Positions 7,977 through 16,044 of a stretch of DNA of 64,000 bases are shown piece after piece. The notes beneath the pieces were generated by a model. The model searched no databases. It was not told the DNA's origin and was given only the letters and a program-made list of their open reading frames with translations. This DNA is from Glycomyces sambucus (GTDB taxonomy: Bacteria; Actinomycetota; Actinomycetes; Mycobacteriales; Micromonosporaceae): positions 744,001 to 808,000 of the forward strand of contig NZ_FNGF01000002.1 in the NCBI RefSeq assembly GCF_900102815.1, in the 5' to 3' direction. The position numbers and the translations under genes were made by a program. Position 1 is the first letter of the stretch, and each line of letters opens with the position of its first letter.

Positions 7977-8582
7977 TCAGGAGCGGGCGCGGCGGCGCGC
8001 GACCAGGAGCGCGACGGCGAGCATGCCGGGTGCGATCACGATGAGCGGCAAGAACATCCACGCGACCACGGCGGCCGTGCCGAGGCCGGTGAGGACGTAG
8101 GCGGTGCCGCCCGGGTCGGCGGCGGTGAGGTCCGCGGCGTCGCGGACGAGTCCGCGCCAGTCCGCGCCCGGTTCCCACAGCGAGGCCGCGCGGGCCGCGA
8201 CCGCGAGGACGCCCGCGCCGAGGACCGCGCTCACGACCGCCAGCGCGGTGCCGCCGGGGACCAGGCCCTGGACGCCGAGGGCCACGTTCAGTCCGAGGAG
8301 GCCGACGACGGCCGCGGTCGCGGTGCCGGCGGCCCAGCCCTCGCGGCAGGCGCGCCAGACGGCGCGGAGCAGTTCGCGGAGGCCGTCGCTGTGGTGGTCG
8401 GCGTGGCGGTCGAGGTGGCGGGTCCCGGCGGCGAGCGCGGGGAGGGCGGTCACGAGGAGCAGCGAGAGCGCGGTGGTGACGAGCCCGACGACGATCATCT
8501 CGCCGAACAGGCCGAGGCTCCCGCCGCCGAAGCGGACAAGGTGCTCGGCCGGGGGCGTCCGGCGGGCGGTGCGCGCGCTCAT
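7977..8582 (-). CDS. Small membrane protein, YesL/DUF624-like
   Basis: The protein has 201 residues with about five hydrophobic segments (starting near residue 20 with GLFGEMIVVGLVTTALSLLLV, and ending with VAWMFLPLIVIAPGMLAVALL). The ATG overlaps the stop of the upstream permease (ATGA), so it is the last gene of the sugar ABC operon. Length, topology and position match the YesL/DUF624 proteins that often close actinobacterial and Bacillus glycan-uptake operons. Their role is not established, possibly transporter assembly or signalling. The assignment is by topology and context rather than a clear motif. Confidence 0.65.
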   Translation of the reverse strand: MSARTARRTPPAEHLVRFGGGSLGLFGEMIVVGLVTTALSLLLVTALPALAAGTRHLDRHADHHSDGLRELLRAVWRACREGWAAGTATAAVVGLLGLNVALGVQGLVPGGTALAVVSAVLGAGVLAVAARAASLWEPGADWRGLVRDAADLTAADPGGTAYVLTGLGTAAVVAWMFLPLIVIAPGMLAVALLVARRRARS

Positions 8583-9487
8583 CCCTTGAGCCCCTGGGTC
8601 GCGACGCCGCCGACGAGCTGGCGCTGGAAGGCGAAGAAGAACAGGAGCACCGGCAGGAGGGCGAGGATGGCCATCGCCATCTGGGCGCCGTAGTCGCTGG
8701 TCGAGGTCTGGTCCACGTAGAGCCGCAGGGCGAGCGGCATGGTGTACATGCCGGGTTCCTTGAGGTACAGGAGCGGGCCGAAGAAGTCGTTCCAGGACCA
8801 GATGAACGCGAAGATCGCGCTGGTGACGAGGGCGGGCTTCATGAGCGGCAGGATGATCGAGAAGAAGATCCGGGGGTGGCCGGCGCCGTCGATGACGGCG
8901 GCCTCGTCGAGTTCGCGCGGCAGGCCGCGGATGAACTGGATCATGAGGAACACGAAGAAGGACTCGGTGGCGAGGAACTTTCCCAGCAGCAGCGGCCAGT
9001 AGGTGTTGATCATGCCCAGCTCGTTGAACACGATGTACTGCGGGATGATGACGACGTGGAAGGGCAGGAGCATCGTGGCGATCATGCACACGAAGAACAG
9101 GTTCCGGCCGCGGAAGCGCATGCGGGCGAACGCGTAGGCGGCGAGCGAGCACGAGAGCAGGATGCCGAGGACCGACCCGGCGGCGAGGATCAGCGAGTTG
9201 AGGACGAAGGTCCAGAAGGAGATCCCGCCGATGCCTTCGAGGGCGGTGGCGTAGTTCTGGAGGCCGCCGCCGGTGGGCAGGAGGCTCACGGAGCCGATGA
9301 TCTCGTTGCCGGGCTTGAAGGAGCTCATGAGCATCCACACCGCGGGGTAGAGGATGACGACGAGGACGGCGAGCGCGAAGGCGTGGAAGAGGACCGAGCC
9401 GCCGGTGCGGCGGGCCCTGGCGCGCTTGCGGAGCCGGGCGGACCGGACCTCGCGTTCGGTCTGCGGGTGTTCGAGGGTCTGGCTCAT
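8579..9487 (-). CDS. Carbohydrate ABC transporter permease, MalG/LacG type
   Basis: This 302-residue protein has six predicted membrane segments. The ATPase-coupling EAA loop is ELDEAAVIDGAGHPRIFFSI followed by ILPLMKPAL. LFHAFALAVLVVILYPAVWML is the first segment, with the MalG-type SSFKPGNEI after it. Its start overlaps the stop of the partner permease, and its own stop overlaps the next gene. It forms the membrane pore with that partner for import of a CUT1-class oligosaccharide. No ATPase is encoded nearby, so a shared MsiK-like ATPase encoded elsewhere is presumed. Confidence 0.93.
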   Translation of the reverse strand: MSQTLEHPQTEREVRSARLRKRARARRTGGSVLFHAFALAVLVVILYPAVWMLMSSFKPGNEIIGSVSLLPTGGGLQNYATALEGIGGISFWTFVLNSLILAAGSVLGILLSCSLAAYAFARMRFRGRNLFFVCMIATMLLPFHVVIIPQYIVFNELGMINTYWPLLLGKFLATESFFVFLMIQFIRGLPRELDEAAVIDGAGHPRIFFSIILPLMKPALVTSAIFAFIWSWNDFFGPLLYLKEPGMYTMPLALRLYVDQTSTSDYGAQMAMAILALLPVLLFFFAFQRQLVGGVATQGLKG

Positions 9488-10425
9488 TTGTCGTCTCCCG
9501 AGTAGTGCACCCACGACTTCGAGCTGCGGAACAGCAGGAGGCTGATGAGCCCGACCACGACCACGAGGACCCAGGCCATGGCGGAGGCGTAGCCCATCTG
9601 GAAGTCCCGGAAGCCGCGGAAGTACAGGTAGAGCGTGTAGAACAGGGTCGACTGGGCGGGGCCGCCCGAGCCGTTGGAGATGATGAACGCGGAGTTGAAG
9701 ATCTGGAACGCGTGGATGGTCTCCAGGAGCAGGTTGAAGAACAGCACCGGGGACAGGAGCGGGACGGTGATGCTCCAGAAGCGGCGGACGGGTCCGGCGC
9801 CGTCCACTTCGGCCGCTTCGTACATCTCCAGCGGGACCTGCTTGAGGCCGGCGAGGAAGATGACCATCGGGGCGCCGAACTGCCACACCGTCAAGAGGAT
9901 GAGCATCGGGAGGGTGCGGCCGGGGTCGCCGACCCAGCCGCCGGCGGCGGCGTCGGGGCCGCCGAAGACGGCGCCGATCTGCGCGACGATGCCCTCGTCG
10001 ATGAACATGGCCTTCCACACGATCGCGATGGAGACGCTGCCGCCGATGAGCGAGGGCAGGTAGTACGCGGACCGGTAGAAGCCCTGGCCGCGGCGGGCGC
10101 TGTGCAGGAGCATGGCGACGGCGAGGGCGGCGGCGAGCTTGATCGGGGTGCCGAAGACGACGTAGAGGGCGGTGACCTTGGCGGCCTGGAGGAAGTTGGT
10201 GTCCGTCAGCAGCCGCTGGTAGTTCTCCAGGCCGGTGAAGACCGGCGGGGAGAAGAGGTTGTAGTCGGTGAACGACAGGTAGAGCGAGGCGATCATCGGT
10301 CCGGCGGTGAGGCCGAGGAATCCGATGAGCCACGGGGACAGGAACGCGTACCCGGCGCCGTTCGCGCGGGCCCTGCCGCGGCGGCGCGCGCGGACGGGGC
10401 CTCGCGCGGTCGTGGTGTCGGCCAT
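9484..10425 (-). CDS. Carbohydrate ABC transporter permease, MalF/LacF type
   Basis: The protein has 313 residues with a charged N-terminus (RARRRGRARA) and six membrane segments. It shows the MalF-type early pattern YAFLSPWLIGFLGLTAGPMI, SLYLSFTDYNLF, and the EAA loop PLEMYEAAEVDGAGPVRRFW with ITVPLLSPVLFF. The ATG at 10425 has a GGAGA-type ribosome site. It follows the binding-protein gene with a GC hairpin between them and overlaps the MalG-type gene by four bases. Confidence 0.93.
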   Translation of the reverse strand: MADTTTARGPVRARRRGRARANGAGYAFLSPWLIGFLGLTAGPMIASLYLSFTDYNLFSPPVFTGLENYQRLLTDTNFLQAAKVTALYVVFGTPIKLAAALAVAMLLHSARRGQGFYRSAYYLPSLIGGSVSIAIVWKAMFIDEGIVAQIGAVFGGPDAAAGGWVGDPGRTLPMLILLTVWQFGAPMVIFLAGLKQVPLEMYEAAEVDGAGPVRRFWSITVPLLSPVLFFNLLLETIHAFQIFNSAFIISNGSGGPAQSTLFYTLYLYFRGFRDFQMGYASAMAWVLVVVVGLISLLLFRSSKSWVHYSGDDK

Positions 10426-10458
10426 GAGCCGGTCTCCTCTGTGCCGATGGGGTTCGGA

Positions 10459-10484
10459 GCGGCCCGGGCCGGCGCCCGGGCCGC
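10459..10484 (-). repeat. Intercistronic hairpin after the binding-protein gene
   Basis: GCGGCCCGGGC and GCCCGGGCCGC form a perfect 11-bp stem with a 4-base loop, between the binding-protein stop and the first permease. No T-run follows. Such hairpins usually protect the 3' end of the upstream message or partly stop transcription, giving more binding protein than permease. Confidence 0.7.
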
Positions 10485-10493
10485 CTGGGAAGG

Positions 10494-11786
10494 TCATCCG
10501 AGGAGCATGTCCATCTCGGAGAACAGCTCCTGCGTGAACTGCCCGGTGTCGATGTCGCCGTAGAGGAGCTGCTCGTGCAGCTCGCCCCACTTGGCCTCGA
10601 TGGAGCCGTAGCCGGAGGGCAGGAGCGGGTAGCTCTCGGTGATCTCGCCGTCGATGGCCTCCAGGTAGCCGAAGTCGACGGCGTCGGAGGCGGACTGGTC
10701 GACGGCGGCGCGGCCCTCGTCGGTGGGCGGGGCGCCGAGCGAGGCGCCGAAGATGGCCTTGACCTCGGGCGAGTTGGCGAGGAAGTCGACCAGGACGGCG
10801 GAGGCGTCGGGCTGGTCGGTGTTGGCCGCGACCGACAGGAGCATGCTCGGGTGGTCGGCGAGGACGTGGGTGCCGTCGGCGGTGGGGGCCTGGACCATGC
10901 CGATGTTCTCGGTGCCGATGTCGCTCATGGCCTGGGCGACGGTGGTGGAGAAGTTGAACCACAGGGCGGCCTCGCCGCCGAGGAAGCCGCCGAGCGGGTC
11001 GAGGGCGACGGTGCGCTCGACGGGGTAGAAGTCCCCGGCGTCGCGGAGCTCCGCGGCGGAGTCGAGGTAGTCCTGGACGTCGCCTTCGTCGAAGGCGGGT
11101 CCGCCGTCGTCGGTGAAGACGTCCTCGCCCTCCTGCATGCGGGCGTAGATGAACCCGGGGAAGCTGCCGGTGTAGTCGGAGGCGCCGTAGACCGGCGGGT
11201 CCTGGGCGGCCCCGGCCTGGTTGACCTGGAGGACGTACGCCTCGAGCTCGTCGAGGGTCATGTCGGCGGCCGGGTAGGGGACGCCGAGCTCGTCGAGGAG
11301 GTCCTTGTTGTACATCATGGACCAGGCGTTGTAGCCCATGGGGACGCCCACGAGCTGGTCGTTCACGGTGCCGGACGCCAGGAGCGTGTCGGCGTACCCG
11401 CCGGTGTCGAGGAGGCCCCCCTGGTAGGCGCCGAGGTCGAGGAAGAGGCCCTTGTCGGCGTACTCGCCGAGGTAGCCGGCGTCCATCATGAGGACGTCGG
11501 GGAGGGCCTGGCCGGCGGCCTCGGTGTTGCGGGCGGTCCAGTAGTCGCCCCAGGCGTTGAAGTTCCGGACAACCTCGACGTTCGGGTACTCCTGGTTGAA
11601 CAGGTCGAGGGCCTGGTTCATCCAGTCGGCGCGCTCGTCGTTGCCCCACCAGGTGAAGGTGATCTCGGCTTCGGTGTCGGGGGCGAACTCGGTGGCCGCC
11701 TCGTGCGGGGTGCCGCCGCCTCCGCAGGCGGCGAGTCCGAGGAGTGCGGCCGCGGCGAGGGCCGCCGCCGGCTTGGTGCTGCTCAT
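10494..11786 (-). CDS. Extracellular sugar-binding lipoprotein (SBP family 1)
   Basis: The 430-residue protein begins with a lipoprotein signal (AAALLGLAACGGGG, Cys near residue 20). The mature part has the family 1 binding-protein look: ITFTWWGNDERADWMNQAL, a region of YPNVEVVRNFNAWGDYW, DVLMMDAGYLGEYAD and VGVPMGYNAWSMMYNKDLL. The ATG at 11786 follows AGGAGG; another ATG six codons upstream is poorer. It is the first gene of the operon 11786-7977. Two operators of the local LacI protein lie 45-85 bp upstream. The neighbouring GH2 hydrolase suggests the ligand is an oligosaccharide with a beta-linked terminal sugar. Confidence 0.92.
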   Translation of the reverse strand: MSSTKPAAALAAAALLGLAACGGGGTPHEAATEFAPDTEAEITFTWWGNDERADWMNQALDLFNQEYPNVEVVRNFNAWGDYWTARNTEAAGQALPDVLMMDAGYLGEYADKGLFLDLGAYQGGLLDTGGYADTLLASGTVNDQLVGVPMGYNAWSMMYNKDLLDELGVPYPAADMTLDELEAYVLQVNQAGAAQDPPVYGASDYTGSFPGFIYARMQEGEDVFTDDGGPAFDEGDVQDYLDSAAELRDAGDFYPVERTVALDPLGGFLGGEAALWFNFSTTVAQAMSDIGTENIGMVQAPTADGTHVLADHPSMLLSVAANTDQPDASAVLVDFLANSPEVKAIFGASLGAPPTDEGRAAVDQSASDAVDFGYLEAIDGEITESYPLLPSGYGSIEAKWGELHEQLLYGDIDTGQFTQELFSEMDMLLG

Positions 11787-11830
11787 GGATCCTCCTGGTC
11801 GCATGGTCGGGCGAGGGCCCGACCGGGGAT

Positions 11831-11846
11831 AGTTCAGCGTTGAACT
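11831..11846. promoter_or_regulatory. LacI-type operator 1 for the sugar ABC operon
   Basis: AGTTCAGCGTTGAACT is a palindrome (AGTTCA/TGAACT) with a four-base centre containing CG, as LacI-family repressors prefer. It lies between the GH2 and binding-protein genes. Confidence 0.65.
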
Positions 11847-11855
11847 AGCGACTCC

Positions 11856-11871
11856 AGTTCAACGCTGAACT
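11856..11871. promoter_or_regulatory. LacI-type operator 2 for the sugar ABC operon
   Basis: AGTTCAACGCTGAACT is the exact reverse complement of the site 25 bp away, so the pair also forms one long inverted repeat. A spacing of about two and a half helical turns would place two dimers on roughly opposite faces of the DNA. Confidence 0.65.
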
Positions 11872-11927
11872 ATTGGCGAACGCTATCACAGGCCCCGCGA
11901 ACGGGGCAACGGCGCGGCTCGCGCCGG

Positions 11928-13778
11928 TCAGTCCCGTTCGGGCTCGCCCGTCACGAGCGCGCGCAGCCGCTCGACCGGGAGCTTCGGCTCCCGGTGCTCG
12001 GTGAGCAGGCCGTTGGTCTCCTGGAGGGTGTCGGTGAGCTGGGTCCAGCACCACCCGGCGAGGCCGTGCGGCCGGCCGCCGTGGCCGATCGAGGCCCGCT
12101 GGACCGCGCCGAGGATGTCCCCCACGCGGCGGTCGTAGTCCTCCGCGCTCCCGGCCTCGGAGTAGCCCCAGGCGTCCGCCGCGGCGGGGCCGGTCGTCCA
12201 CTTGACGCCGCCGAACTCGGTGAGCATCACCGGTTCGCCGCCGTCGGTGGTGCCGTCGAGGCGCAGGCGGCGCCCGGACGGGCCGACGTCCTCCAGGGAG
12301 GCCCGCAGGTCCGCCTCGGACAGGTCGTAGCGGCCGGTGAGGACGGCCCCGTCGGACTCGTAGTCGTGGATGGTCCACAGGTCCGAGGTGCCGAGCTCCC
12401 AGCCGTCGTTGGAGACCACGGGCCGGGTCGGGTCGAGGGCCTTGGTGAGGTGGTACAGCGCCTCGGCGAAGGCGCGCTGGTCGGCGCGCGTCGCCAGGTG
12501 CTGGACGCCCCAGCTCTCGTTGAGCGGCACCCAGGTCACGATCGAGGGGTGGCTCGCGTCGCGGCGCACCGCCTCGGTCCACTCCGCCGTCGTGCGCAGC
12601 ACCGCCGTCGCGGAGTAGCGGTAGGCCGCGGGCATCTCGCCCCACACCAGCAGGCCGAGGCGGTCGGCGTGGTACAGGAAGCGCGGGTCCTCGATCTTCT
12701 GGTGCACGCGGACGGAGTTGAAGCCGAGCTCGGCGATGAGCTCGGCCTCGCGCCGCAGCTGCGCCTCGGAGGCGGCCAGGTGCGACTCGGGCCAGTAGCC
12801 CTGGCTCAGGACCGAGCGCAGCACGACCGGGCGCTCGTTGAGCAGGAACCGGCCGCGTTCGGTGCGGACCGAGCGGAGCCCGAGGTAGGACGCGACGGCG
12901 TCCTCGGTCCGGCCGCCGGCCTCGACCGACGCCCACGCGTCGAGCAGGGTCGGCTTGCCGGGGCGCCACAGCAGCCCGTCGTACTCCTGGTCGTTCTCCT
13001 GGCCCGTGAGCGGCACGGTCACGCTCACCTCGGTGCCGGCGGCGTGCGCCTCGGCCTCGCCGAGCACGGTGTCCCCGTGGGCGATGCGCACGCGCACGCG
13101 CGCGTCGGCGCGGCGGCTCAGCTCCACCAGCGCGGTGGCGGTGCCGCGGGTGAGGTCGCTGGTCCAGGTCAGGTGCGTGATGTGCAGGGGCGCCACCGAC
13201 TCCAGCCACACGGGCTGCCAGATGCCGGTGGTGCGGTGGTACCAGATGGCGTGCGGGGACTCGCGCCACTCCTGCTTGCCGCGCGGCTGCGCGACGTCGT
13301 GCGGGTCGTCCTCGGCGCGCACGACGAGCACGTGCGGGCCGTCCCCGGCGAGGGCGTCGGTGACGTCGAGCGCGAAGGGGGTGTGGCCGCCCTCGTGGGC
13401 GCCGACCTCGGTCCCGTCGAGCCATACGCGGGCCCGGTAGTCGACCGCGCCGAAGTGGACGACGAGGCGGCGCCCGGCCGCGTGGCCCGCGGCGGCGAGG
13501 TCGGCGGCGGTGAGTTCGCGGCGGTACCAGACGACGGGGTGGAAGCCGGTCTCGCCGATGCCCGAGGCCGGGGACTCCGGCGGGTACGGGACGGTGATCC
13601 CGCGCGGCAGGGCGCGGCCGTCCGACCAGCCTTCGGCCAGGCCCAGGTCCGCGTCGTCGTGGGCGAAGCCCCACGTCCCGCTCAGGTCGCGGAAGGACTC
13701 CCGGAGCATCTGCGGGCGCGGGCGCGCGACCTCCTGCGCGCTCGCGCGGAGGCCGGATACGGGGGACGTGCTGCTCAT
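11928..13778 (-). CDS. Glycoside hydrolase family 2 protein
   Basis: This 616-residue protein has the three-part GH2 layout: a sugar-binding jelly roll (about 30-195), an immunoglobulin-like domain (about 198-300) and a TIM barrel (about 305-610). The acid/base Glu is E421 in LNESWG and the nucleophile is E521 in MLTEFGG. There is no signal peptide, so it acts in the cytoplasm on imported sugar. It is shorter than E. coli beta-galactosidase and lies closer to the short bacterial beta-galactosidase/glucuronidase-like group; the exact specificity is open. The ATG at 13778 follows GAGGGA. A LacI-type operator sits 27 bp upstream, shared with the divergent lacI-like gene. Confidence 0.9.
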   Translation of the reverse strand: MSSTSPVSGLRASAQEVARPRPQMLRESFRDLSGTWGFAHDDADLGLAEGWSDGRALPRGITVPYPPESPASGIGETGFHPVVWYRRELTAADLAAAGHAAGRRLVVHFGAVDYRARVWLDGTEVGAHEGGHTPFALDVTDALAGDGPHVLVVRAEDDPHDVAQPRGKQEWRESPHAIWYHRTTGIWQPVWLESVAPLHITHLTWTSDLTRGTATALVELSRRADARVRVRIAHGDTVLGEAEAHAAGTEVSVTVPLTGQENDQEYDGLLWRPGKPTLLDAWASVEAGGRTEDAVASYLGLRSVRTERGRFLLNERPVVLRSVLSQGYWPESHLAASEAQLRREAELIAELGFNSVRVHQKIEDPRFLYHADRLGLLVWGEMPAAYRYSATAVLRTTAEWTEAVRRDASHPSIVTWVPLNESWGVQHLATRADQRAFAEALYHLTKALDPTRPVVSNDGWELGTSDLWTIHDYESDGAVLTGRYDLSEADLRASLEDVGPSGRRLRLDGTTDGGEPVMLTEFGGVKWTTGPAAADAWGYSEAGSAEDYDRRVGDILGAVQRASIGHGGRPHGLAGWCWTQLTDTLQETNGLLTEHREPKLPVERLRALVTGEPERD

Positions 13779-13804
13779 GGTGGAAACTCCCTCATAGGCG
13801 TATG

Positions 13805-13818
13805 ATTCAACGTTGAAT
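13805..13818. promoter_or_regulatory. LacI-type operator between the GH2 and lacI-like genes
   Basis: ATTCAACGTTGAAT is a perfect 14-bp palindrome with central CG. It shares the core TTCAACGTTGAA or TTCARCGYTGAA with the two sites at 11831-11871. It covers the -35 box of the regulator gene, so autorepression is expected. Confidence 0.7.
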
Positions 13819-13841
13819 GTACCAGTCGCCGCGGCTATGAT
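13813..13841 (+). promoter_or_regulatory. Promoter of the lacI-like regulator
   Basis: TTGAAT (13813-13818) and TATGAT (13836-13841) are 17 bp apart. This places the transcript start near 13848 and rules out the in-frame ATG at 13837 as the translation start. Confidence 0.6.
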
Positions 13842-13884
13842 CGAGCCTGTAAATCTCCTTCCTCGAAGCACCGGGAGCCCCCCT

Positions 13885-14880
13885 TTGGCGCGAGCCCGAG
13901 TCACCCTCGCCGACATCGGCGCGCGCGTCGGCGTCAGCGCCAAGACCGTCTCCAACGTCGTCAACGGCACCGGCTGGGTCGGCGCGGAGGTCCGCGAGAA
14001 GGTGCTCGCCGCGATCGACGAACTCGGCTACCGCCCCAACCTCGCCGCGCGGCAGCTGCGCCGCGGCTCCAGCGGCGTGCTCGCCCTCGCGCTGCCCACG
14101 CTCGCCGAGCCGTACTTCGCCGAGCTCGCCTCGGTCTTCGTCGACGTCGCGCACGACCGGAACCTCACGGTGCTGGTCACCCAGACCGGCGGCGAGCGCG
14201 AACGGGAGGTCGAGGCCCTGGACGGGCTCCGCCTCCCCGCGATCGACGGCCTCATCATGAGCCCGCTCGGCCTGGAGGCGCCCGATGTGGAGGACCGCCG
14301 CCGGGACGTGCCGCTCGTCCTCGTCGGCGAGCACGGCGAACGGGTCGCCGGGGACCGCGAGCACCACGTGGGCATCGACAACGTCGCCGCCGCCACCGCG
14401 GCCACCGCGGAACTGATCACCCAGGGGTGCAGGCGGATCGCCACGATCGGCGTCCAGGACGAGGGCCCGACGGAGACCTCCCGCGACCGCTTCGACGGCT
14501 ACGCGATCGCCCTGCGGGAGGCGGGGATCCCCCTCGACGACGCCCTCACCGGGCACGTGCGCGAGTTCAACCGCACCGAGGGCGCGATAGCGGCGCAGCG
14601 CCTCGTCGACGCCGGGGCCGACTTCGACGGCCTGCTGTGCTTCAACGACTCGCTCGCCCTCGGCGCCCTGTACACGCTCGGCGTGCGGGGCCTCGACGTC
14701 CCGGACCGGGTGCGGGTCATGGGCTTCGACGACATCGCCGACGGCCGCTACTCCATGCCGCCGTTCTCCACCGTGGCCCCCGGCCGCGAGGCGCTGGCCG
14801 ACCGGGTCCTCGACATCATCGCCGACCCCGGCACCCCGACCGGGCACCACGAGGTGCCGTTCTCGCTGGTCCTGCGCTAG
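13885..14880 (+). CDS. LacI family transcriptional regulator
   Basis: The 331-residue protein has an N-terminal LacI helix-turn-helix (VTLADIGARVGVSAKTVSNV, then NGTGWVGAEVREKVLAAIDELGYRPN with the minor-groove hinge helix). A type I binding-protein-like sensing domain follows, with DGLIMSPLG, VGIDNVAAATAATAELI, and RVMGFDDIADGRYSMPPFSTV. The TTG at 13885 is preferred because it follows GGGAG and lies downstream of the transcript start; the upstream ATG falls in the -10 box. It probably represses the GH2 gene, the sugar ABC operon and itself through three similar operators. The inducer should be the imported sugar or a product of it. Confidence 0.88.
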   Translation: MARARVTLADIGARVGVSAKTVSNVVNGTGWVGAEVREKVLAAIDELGYRPNLAARQLRRGSSGVLALALPTLAEPYFAELASVFVDVAHDRNLTVLVTQTGGEREREVEALDGLRLPAIDGLIMSPLGLEAPDVEDRRRDVPLVLVGEHGERVAGDREHHVGIDNVAAATAATAELITQGCRRIATIGVQDEGPTETSRDRFDGYAIALREAGIPLDDALTGHVREFNRTEGAIAAQRLVDAGADFDGLLCFNDSLALGALYTLGVRGLDVPDRVRVMGFDDIADGRYSMPPFSTVAPGREALADRVLDIIADPGTPTGHHEVPFSLVLR

Positions 14881-14958
14881 GAGCGGGACGGCCCGCGCGG
14901 CCCCGGGACGGGTGCGGGGCATGGGGCGCGCCGTTCGCGGGCATTCCTCACTCCCGGG

Positions 14959-14988
14959 TTGACGCCTTCGGAACGGGTCTTGTAAGGT
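14959..14988 (+). promoter_or_regulatory. Promoter of the CDF exporter gene
   Basis: TTGACG (14959-14964) and TAAGGT (14983-14988) are separated by 18 bp, about 70 bp upstream of the start codon. Confidence 0.5.
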
Positions 14989-14994
14989 TCGGGC

Positions 14995-15020
14995 AATACA
15001 TGCACTGATTGCAATGTATT
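14995..15020. promoter_or_regulatory. Palindromic operator upstream of the CDF exporter
   Basis: Arms AATACATGCA and TGCAATGTATT (one extra base on the right) flank a short centre directly downstream of the -10 box. Size, AT-rich arms and position fit a metal-responsive repressor of the ArsR/SmtB or similar type. No such regulator gene is adjacent, so the factor is unknown. Confidence 0.5.
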
Positions 15021-15056
15021 ATTGGTTTTGACAACGCTATTCGAAAGCGGGTTGCA

Positions 15057-16019
15057 ATGGGCCACGACCACGCCGCCGGCCACGCGGGAGCACGCCACGC
15101 CTGGCGCCTGCGGACCGCCCTGGTGCTCATCGGCGGGTTCTTCGTCGTCGAGCTGGTCGCCGCACTGCTGTCGGGATCGCTCTCGCTGCTCTCCGACGCC
15201 GGCCACATGGCCGCCGACGTCGTCACCCTCGCCACCGCGCTCGTCGCCACCCGGCTCGCCGCGCGCCCGGACACGACCGGGCGCCGCACCTACGGCTCCT
15301 ACCGCGCCGAGGTCTTCGCCTCCGGGTTCGCGGTCCTCATGATGCTCGGCACGGCCGTCTACATCGTGGTCGAGGCGGTCGGGCGCATCGGCTCCTCCCC
15401 CGAGCTCCAGGTCGGCCCGATGATCGTCGTCGGCGCGCTGGGCCTGGCGGTGAACCTCGCCGCGATGTGGCTCCTGCGCGCCGGGGCCGAGGAGAGCCTG
15501 AACGTCAAGGGCGCGTACATGGAGGTCCTGGCCGACACCGCTGGCTCGGTCGGCGTCGTCGCCGCGGGCCTCCTGGTCGCCTTCACCGGGAACGCCGTGT
15601 GGGACACCGCGGTCGCCCTCGCGATCGGCGTGTTCGTGGTGGTCCGGGCCCTGCCGCTGGGCCGCCAGGTCCTGTCGGTGCTCGCCCAGCACGCCCCCAC
15701 CGGGGTCGACCCGGCCCGCGTCACCGCCGACCTCGCCGCGATCGACGGCGTCGGCGGGGTCCACGACGTGCACCTGTGGACCCTCACCTCCGGCATGCAC
15801 GTCGCCACCGCCCACCTCGTCACCGAGTCCGGCGCCGACGACCACGCCGTCCTCGACCGCGCCCAGCGCCTCATGCGCGACGAGCACGGCATCGACCACG
15901 CCACCGTCCAGCTCGAACCGGCGGTCCACGCCACGTGCGACGAGCCCGGCCGCTGCCCCGCGCCCACCGCCGACGAGGCGTCTGCGGCGCACGGGGCCGC
16001 CGAGGCGCGCGGGCGCTGA
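15057..16019 (+). CDS. Cation diffusion facilitator (zinc/cadmium/cobalt exporter)
   Basis: The 320-residue protein has a His-rich N-terminus (MGHDHAAGHAGARHAW), six membrane segments and a cytoplasmic C-terminal domain. Metal-site motifs are SDAGHMAADV in segment II (HxxxD) and EVLADTAGSVGV in segment V. The C-terminal HDVHLWTLTSGMHVATAHLV is the dimeric metal-sensing domain of CzcD-type exporters. A short Cys/His tail (HATCDEPGRCP) follows. The ATG at 15057 lies after the promoter and operator; an upstream in-frame ATG at 15009 falls inside the operator. It would exchange Zn2+ or a similar ion for protons. Confidence 0.92.
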   Translation: MGHDHAAGHAGARHAWRLRTALVLIGGFFVVELVAALLSGSLSLLSDAGHMAADVVTLATALVATRLAARPDTTGRRTYGSYRAEVFASGFAVLMMLGTAVYIVVEAVGRIGSSPELQVGPMIVVGALGLAVNLAAMWLLRAGAEESLNVKGAYMEVLADTAGSVGVVAAGLLVAFTGNAVWDTAVALAIGVFVVVRALPLGRQVLSVLAQHAPTGVDPARVTADLAAIDGVGGVHDVHLWTLTSGMHVATAHLVTESGADDHAVLDRAQRLMRDEHGIDHATVQLEPAVHATCDEPGRCPAPTADEASAAHGAAEARGR

Positions 16020-16044
16020 GCGCGGGGGTTCGCCGCCGCCGGGG

